Origin: Diphasiastrum complanatum
Lineage: Eukaryota > Streptophyta > Lycopodiopsida > Lycopodiales > Lycopodiaceae
Assembly (NCBI GenBank): GCA_029204225.1
Contig: CM055095.1
Coordinates: forward strand, 25,216,503 to 25,280,502
Length of the DNA: 64,000 nt
Reading direction: 5' to 3'
The position numbers were made by a program, and so were the translations under genes. The notes beneath the pieces are model-generated. The model searched no databases. It had not been told where the DNA came from and saw only the letters and a program-made list of their open reading frames with translations. Positions 61,001-64,000 of this stretch are shown in pieces; the first letter of the stretch is position 1, and each line of letters begins with the position of its first letter.

Positions 61001-62888
61001 GATTCTTTTCGGCAATATCAATTTCACTGTTTTAAAATACATGTTCAAAGAGGGAAACTAACAATACTTCTATATAGGATAATATGACAATGAAGCATAC
61101 TTTCTGCACCAAATCCGGAAGCTGATCAGAAAGAATTCCAAACCAATACCTGCAAAGAAACAATGCAAGAAAAGCTGTGAAGCACCGCATAGTTTGCCAA
61201 GTCAAATGAATGTTATGTTTTGCATCACTTTTGTTTGATATGTTGTTAACAATAAGAACTGATGAAAGACGAAGCATACGCATACCCAATAAAAAAAAAA
61301 ATTTCTTTTGCAGATTGTTAAGGAAAAAACAATCATAAACACCTTAAATTTTTGTACATGCCGGCATAAAGACAATATAAAACACAAATTAGAGAGGAGA
61401 ATGCCAACATGCTGTTAAGAATTGCAGAACAATCATAAACAGTGAATAACAGTGATCTCCCTAGGAATCTGCTAGTACTAAGTTGAATACGCAAATCTAA
61501 CTGAGTTAACCAATCGTAAACCTAAGCTAAGCTGATTCAAGCTAAGAGCTACTCTATATGATCAATCAAATGAGGCTTCTAGCCTATGTATATTCTCCAA
61601 GGCCCTAGAGATTGCAACTTAGGGCCGGCGGCCATCGTTGCTAATCAGGAACGGGGGAACATCAGCCCCCCTGATATGAGAATGTTCTAGGATGGGGGAG
61701 ACGAAGGAATGGAGGGAACTCTACATCATCATGCTTTAGAAAGATTGTCTTCAAGCAAAAGTTCAACGTAAAGTTCAAAGATCTTCCACATATAATAAGG
61801 CAATTGGCCACTATAATGAAAACAAATAAAGGTTTTATATCAGAAACCAGATTCTCTCCAGAATAAAGAGATAGTCATAGGTTCTTAGTAGGCTATGAAA
61901 GGACATTCTGCATCCATCGTAGACAGTTGCATGTATAAAACGTACTCACATATGAAAGCTATCAAAAATTAGGGTTTGTTGTTGAGAAGAAGGAGATTAT
62001 GACTAGTCTATGCGCTCATTTGATCACCACTTATCTTTACAACCTGTCCTAATTGTGTGTAGGCTTCCATCACAAATATTCTAACATAAAACATTATCCA
62101 AATATGACAAATGAGTCTTCAACTTCGTAACATCTATCTGCAAAGTCTCAGACCATTGCCTCCACAATTCAGATTAGTGCTATGTGCTATATCCATGATT
62201 GCATCAACACCCAAGAGTACGTGAAATTCACACGCATATAGCCCCAGCTAGATTTGCTAACATATATTCCAATAAATTCCAGCATTTTAAGTGCTTACCA
62301 CTTTTCTAGTGAGATGACAAAAGCTGATCAAGTGGGCTTATGAATTTCTTATTTATCGGGAATCGGTAAAGTAGTTTAGCCTACTTAATAGCACATAAGT
62401 TTGTGTTGTATGTAGGTTAAAAATCAAACTTGAGAAAGAAATATATAACATTGAGTGAAAGACCAAGTACAGGACTAAAAGCAAATAACTAGTGGTCAAC
62501 ACCCTCTTGTATGAATTGGATCAACTAAAATAAATAGACGATAAACATTATAGATGATAGTTGAACATGTATTTGGAGTCAATCTTGGTGACATTAGCCA
62601 CAAACACAACCACTAGCTTTCTAGCTTACAGCCTTTTTCAGCTTCAATGCATCTAAGATATGAATTTAAATGGTTTTTACGAGAGTAGAATGAAGATCAC
62701 TTCTAATAGGGAATTTATTGATAAACTAGATGTCCCATTGTCATGGAATGGAAAAAATAGAATGTCTCAAGCAACAGGCCACTGCCCTAAAGTTGACAAA
62801 ACTTTAAAACTTAAAAGTAAAAAAATTTCAAAATAGTACATACTCCTGCTCCTCTGGTTCACTAAAATCCACCGTGTTAGGCTCGTAC
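43162..62888 (-). CDS. PANK2: Pantothenate kinase 2 fusion, 3' part (DUF89 phosphatase domain), 11 exons
   Basis: Plant PANK2 proteins fuse pantothenate kinase (first step of CoA synthesis) to a C-terminal DUF89 metal-dependent phosphatase that is thought to remove damaged or surplus 4'-phosphopantetheine compounds. Eleven GT-AG exons on the minus strand, with compatible phases, give the last 376 residues: 62888-62844, 61149-61101, 60833-60751, 57892-57776, 52353-52290, 46224-46078, 45914-45777, 45657-45574, 45047-44838, 43463-43392, 43284-43162 (TAA). Landmarks: [129 protein letters not shown]. The Asp-Asn pair of the DUF89 metal site is intact. No stops or frameshifts. The kinase-encoding exons lie beyond 64000. 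Introns reach about 6 kb and are full of transposons. The homology was recognised from the protein motifs; exon edges were read by eye. Confidence 0.9.
43392..43463 (-). CDS. PANK2: PANK2 exon with [11 protein letters not shown] motif
   Basis: 24 codons, phase 0 both sides: [20 protein letters not shown] and on. The GMGRA..TN motif is a hallmark of DUF89 phosphatases. Acceptor CAG, donor GTAAAG. Confidence 0.9.
44056..44495. mobile_element. hAT-type MITE with perfect 8-bp target duplication
   Basis: The element is 44064-44487 (424 bp), flanked by identical CCCCGCAC octamers (44056-44063 and 44488-44495). The termini are inverted: CATAGAATC at the left, GGTTCTATG at the right (one mismatch). 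Subterminal regions are dense in GAACCGT/ACGGTTC palindromes, as often seen where hAT transposases bind. No coding capacity. It sits in a PANK2 intron. Confidence 0.85.
44838..45047 (-). CDS. PANK2: PANK2 exon with [14 protein letters not shown] motif
   Basis: 70 codons, phase 0: a variable part ([20 protein letters not shown]) then [19 protein letters not shown] and DADL. Relatives usually have an ENG or similar in place of GNG; this is a mild variation. Acceptor TCTCAG, donor GTAATT. Confidence 0.9.
45574..45657 (-). CDS. PANK2: PANK2 exon: [19 protein letters not shown]
   Basis: 28 codons, phase 0, the strand after the metal-site motif and the following NDIT segment. Acceptor TCCAG, donor GTGACT. 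Confidence 0.9.
45777..45914 (-). CDS. PANK2: PANK2 exon with DUF89 metal-site motif
   Basis: 46 codons, phase 0: [13 protein letters not shown], then [19 protein letters not shown], where Asp-Asn and the following Asp are the conserved metal/active-site residues of the family. Acceptor CACAG, donor GTATGT. Confidence 0.92.
46078..46224 (-). CDS. PANK2: PANK2 exon: [14 protein letters not shown] and [12 protein letters not shown]
   Basis: 49 codons, phase 0. [16 protein letters not shown] holds the second conserved Asn/Asp cluster of DUF89. Acceptor TTGCAG, donor GTAGGA. Confidence 0.92.
46435..47055. mobile_element. Second hAT-type non-autonomous element (605 bp)
   Basis: The element is 46443-47047 with perfect 11-bp terminal inverted repeats CAGAGTTGCAG / CTGCAACTCTG, and octamers ATTCCAGC (46435-46442) and ATTCCATC (47048-47055), a target duplication with one change. 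Internal palindromes include GCGGATCGCGATCCGC and CCGGGAAATCC...GGATTTCCCGG. No transposase frame. It lies in a PANK2 intron. Confidence 0.82.
47308..47367 (+). repeat. (GA)n microsatellite in PANK2 intron
   Basis: About 60 bp of pure GA repeat. Confidence 0.9.
47500..48500 (-). pseudogene. LINE C-terminal remnant with reverse-transcriptase zinc-binding motif
   Basis: The 47911-48315 frame has [20 protein letters not shown] and [20 protein letters not shown] followed by CPIYYEIRG. This is the C..C...H....C (zf-RVT-like) end of plant non-LTR polyproteins. The 48302-48496 frame carries the preceding residues. It ends towards the (GA)n tract. No RT core is present here. Confidence 0.65.
49050..50132 (-). 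pseudogene. LTR-retrotransposon leader and gag start
   Basis: Follows the 50133-50839 LTR. A degenerate primer site (TAGTATCAGAGCC, about 50118-50130) comes first, then a minisatellite leader, then a gag-like ATG near 49720 ([20 protein letters not shown], coiled-coil-like, typical of gypsy gag N-termini) that soon breaks. The rest is missing. Confidence 0.55.
49850..50095 (-). repeat. Minisatellite in retrotransposon leader
   Basis: Diverged tandem units of roughly 20-24 bp built on GAAATCTGATCCTGATTCTG (plus strand), about eight or more copies. It creates a spurious minus-strand frame with repeated [11 protein letters not shown] words. Confidence 0.7.
50133..50839 (-). repeat. 5' LTR (707 bp) in PANK2 intron
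   Basis: Minus strand: TGTTAGAGCCTTTACTCCCT ... GTCTGCTGACA, followed by a degenerate initiator-Met primer site. Contains three diverged copies of a GGGACACTTGGTC...GTGACACATGTCA phrase. An inverted, truncated relative is at 31205-31680. Confidence 0.8.
51060..52060 (-). pseudogene. LINE reverse-transcriptase remnants, two copies in tandem
   Basis: Minus strand. The left copy (about 51060-51560) shows [20 protein letters not shown] followed by EGVIGQDDG. The right copy (about 51640-52060) shows [15 protein letters not shown] and then [21 protein letters not shown] sequence, where the YxDD-equivalent reads YVND. The shared LYIDELE motif is diagnostic of plant LINE RTs. Both are broken by many stops and lie in a PANK2 intron. 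Confidence 0.65.
52290..52353 (-). CDS. PANK2: PANK2 exon: [20 protein letters not shown]
   Basis: 64 bp (1 + 21 codons), isolated by introns of about 6.1 kb (downstream) and 5.4 kb (upstream). Acceptor GACAG, donor GTACTT; its phases fit both neighbours exactly. Confidence 0.88.
52360..53470. other. Intron sequence without recognised element
   Basis: AT-rich, no supportable coding remnant. Confidence 0.4.
53478..53705 (+). pseudogene. Gypsy RT fragment in PANK2 intron
   Basis: A plus-strand piece of about 75 residues: [17 protein letters not shown] start (partly disrupted), [34 protein letters not shown] and [10 protein letters not shown], with the xLDD active site kept. Both ends are abruptly truncated. 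Confidence 0.85.
53720..55010. other. Intron sequence; poly(C) run
   Basis: Nothing coding. A run of about 20 C at 54680-54699 is followed by a T run. Confidence 0.5.
55026..55160 (+). repeat. Minisatellite with (CTG)n cores
   Basis: Three diverged units (about 55026-55066, 55067-55111, 55112-55160), each with TTTGGGGATGG or TGTGGGGATGG, then TAGCTACCTGCTGCTG. CTG runs occupy 55088-55111 and 55143-55160. Confidence 0.75.
55316..55327 (+). other. Possible retrotransposon primer-binding site
   Basis: TGGTATCAAGGC resembles the initiator tRNA-Met primer site (TGGTATCAGAGC). The upstream 54.7-55.3 kb stretch could be a plus-oriented LTR with a CTCTCATGGAGAGAGC leader-like hairpin, but its TG start and CA end are not clear. 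Confidence 0.35.
55328..56980. other. Intron sequence without recognised element
   Basis: Only short, unassignable frames. Confidence 0.4.
56990..57450 (-). pseudogene. LINE RT thumb/C-terminal remnant in PANK2 intron
   Basis: Minus strand: a broken upstream piece with [17 protein letters not shown], then the clean frame 57250-56990 with [20 protein letters not shown] followed by [20 protein letters not shown]. This is the plant LINE motif (W..IE.VQK.FL...LGVK..TPY.ILL.E.G..P.E). Truncated on both sides. Confidence 0.75.
57776..57892 (-). CDS. PANK2: PANK2 exon: [20 protein letters not shown]
   Basis: 117 bp (1 + 38 codons + 2), helical linker between kinase and phosphatase ending DAYRAIKQR. 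Acceptor GCTAG, donor GTGATT. Confidence 0.9.
57966..58042 (+). repeat. (CT)n microsatellite in PANK2 intron
   Basis: About 77 bp of CT repeat 74 bases upstream of the 57776-57892 exon (relative to the minus-strand transcript), close to the polypyrimidine/acceptor side on the opposite strand sense (GA in the transcript). Confidence 0.9.
58252..58270 (+). repeat. Poly(C) run
   Basis: Nineteen consecutive C bases. Confidence 0.9.
59290..60230 (-). pseudogene. Gypsy RT and RNase H remnant in PANK2 intron
   Basis: Minus strand, shifting frames: SIDDVLVYS (active site region), [36 protein letters not shown] followed by IATPL (RT C-terminus). Then [20 protein letters not shown], then [17 protein letters not shown] and RYPTHEQ (RNase H). 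Usual TDAS is replaced by LDMHAS. Many stops. Confidence 0.8.
60751..60833 (-). CDS. PANK2: PANK2 exon: [18 protein letters not shown]
   Basis: 83 bp, begins [10 protein letters not shown] and ends HLAR. The family usually reads ARAFSAHLAR; here the Ser is Arg. Acceptor TAAAG, donor GTATAT. Confidence 0.9.
61101..61149 (-). CDS. PANK2: PANK2 exon: [16 protein letters not shown]
   Basis: 49 bp (1 + 16 codons). Acceptor TTGCAG, donor GTATGC. Confidence 0.88.
61150..62843. other. PANK2 intron without recognised element
   Basis: No transposon motif seen; general AT-rich intron sequence of about 1.7 kb between two confirmed exons. Confidence 0.5.
62844..62888 (-). CDS. PANK2: PANK2 exon: [15 protein letters not shown], first exon visible in window
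   Basis: 45 bp with [15 protein letters not shown], joining in phase to YWFGIL of the next exon. Acceptor CTTGTAG, donor GTATGT. It starts in phase 2, so an exon further upstream (beyond 62888) must supply two bases; I could not find it before 64000. Confidence 0.85.
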
Positions 62889-64000
62889 CTACAAGAAACG
62901 AGAGTAATCTAGTCAGAAACACTTAAGAAGATCAATAAAATATTGACTAACTTTTAACATTCTAGTTGAATATGATCATGTCAAAGTACAAAAGAAATGA
63001 CCTTCTCCAAAAGTCGAAAATGAGGGTTTAAGGAATTTTAGAAAACAACTAGCAAAAGAAATCACTTCTCTAGGGGCACCTACTTGCTGACAAATCAATG
63101 CAACTAACATAGCTCTAATCATAAATAAAAAGTCATGGCAAAATACTACAAAAACAACTAGCGAGAAAAAAAAAAACTATAGAGACAGCAACTAGAGAGA
63201 GCAAAAATTATAAGAAACAAAAAATTTAGGCTCCTCTAGAAGTGCAGCCTTTTACGACCAAACAAATTAGCTATGCTATATTTCCAACTTAGTACAGAGG
63301 CCCAAAAATCATTTTATATATATATATGTATATATATCTAAGGAAGCGGACCCTGGACGCGTCCGCGTCCGGATGCGGACGCCTCAGGGGTGCGTCCGGG
63401 GGTGGACACGTCCGACATTTTTCAAAATTTTTTTTTTTTCAAAAAAAAAAAATACAGGCCCCTGCCCTCACTGTCCCACATCCTGAAAGCGAACCCCCCG
63501 GAATTAATTATCAGAAGGTGTCTGGCACCCACCTGCCCCCTCCTGTTAAAAAATAGGAAAACGGTATACAAAAAAATTTGCAACAAACCTAACCACTGCC
63601 CATGCCTCCCATGTCTGATATCTACAGAATCGGACATGAAAAAGCAACAATTTATATTTTTTGAGTCTCCAGAACTTTGTCTCGTGCCCTCGCTATCTCT
63701 CTCTCCCTGACGAATCTATATTATACTATTATATAAATACAGGTAAACGATGCGCTCCCCGGATGAACTTCAACAACTTACTAATTACTTATGCTCCACA
63801 GTGTCATTCAACACAGGGAAGTTCAAGACCTACACAGTACTATGGCCTATGTGATGAGATAGGTCTAGGGTTTTGCGATGAATTCCAACAACAACACTGA
63901 AAGGAAACATGAATTCTGTCACTGCTGCAGCAGAACGGAATGGGATGATCGGATTGCAAGATGATATTTTTTAGAGCATAAGGTCCTTGTGCTTTTGACG
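62889..64000. other. PANK2 intron (inferred) with TA repeat and GC-rich palindromic block
   Basis: A (TA)n tract at 63315-63338 is followed by a GC-rich block (63345-63416) packed with CpG-rich self-complementary words (GGACGCGTCCGCGTCCGG, GCGGACGC, GCGTCCGGGGG). No PANK exon or other gene found to the window edge. Confidence 0.45.

Noticed and set aside
63326..63710. Overlapping frames near the GC-rich block as a gene
   Set aside because: Frames run through homopolymers and the palindromic block; no domain or splice support.

Overview
This is nuclear DNA from a seed plant with a large, repeat-rich genome. The evidence is two plant genes (an intronless 3-ketoacyl-CoA synthase, and an intron-rich fused pantothenate kinase/phosphatase), plant-type Ty1-copia and Ty3-gypsy elements primed by initiator tRNA-Met, nested insertions, multi-kilobase introns full of transposons, and long (CT/GA)n tracts. 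The species cannot be fixed by eye. The long TE-filled introns would suit an early-diverging angiosperm or a gymnosperm, but that is an impression only. No rRNA, tRNA, CRISPR array or bacterial-style operon was seen.

Layout. 1-5.2 kb is a patchwork of LTR pieces, including a 158-bp LTR with primer site and a broken copia gag/protease, plus a 1.1-kb LTR. 5.3-12.2 kb is an unrecognised coding-like sequence (minus strand) split by a nearly complete but dead copia element (6399-11910, LTRs and near-matching target duplication). 12.2-15.7 kb holds an inverted fragment of the same copia family, then a gypsy pol remnant. 16-18.3 kb holds diverged duplications and a pseudogene of an unknown family, whose second copy lies at 39.6-40.3 kb. 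21.8-28.1 kb is a full-length chromodomain-bearing gypsy element (minus) that landed inside a (CT)n microsatellite; it lacks a recognisable gag and has a damaged reverse-transcriptase active site. 28.2-35.3 kb is mostly degenerate sequence with a gypsy RT remnant and an LTR fragment.

The two real genes are both on the minus strand. A 3-ketoacyl-CoA synthase (35750-37360, 536 aa, intact) makes very-long-chain fatty acids in the ER for wax, cutin/suberin and sphingolipids. From 43162 to beyond the right edge lies the 3' part of a plant PANK2-type gene: 11 GT-AG exons, found by reading through the splice sites, encode the last 376 residues, chiefly the DUF89 phosphatase domain of the CoA-pathway fusion enzyme. 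The upstream kinase exons lie outside the window. Its introns carry two hAT-type non-autonomous elements with target duplications, LINE and gypsy pol remnants, an LTR-retrotransposon 5' portion and microsatellites.

I found no clearly new biological system. The best candidates for something undescribed are the pseudogene pair of an unrecognised gene family and the unrecognised coding-like sequence split by the copia insertion.
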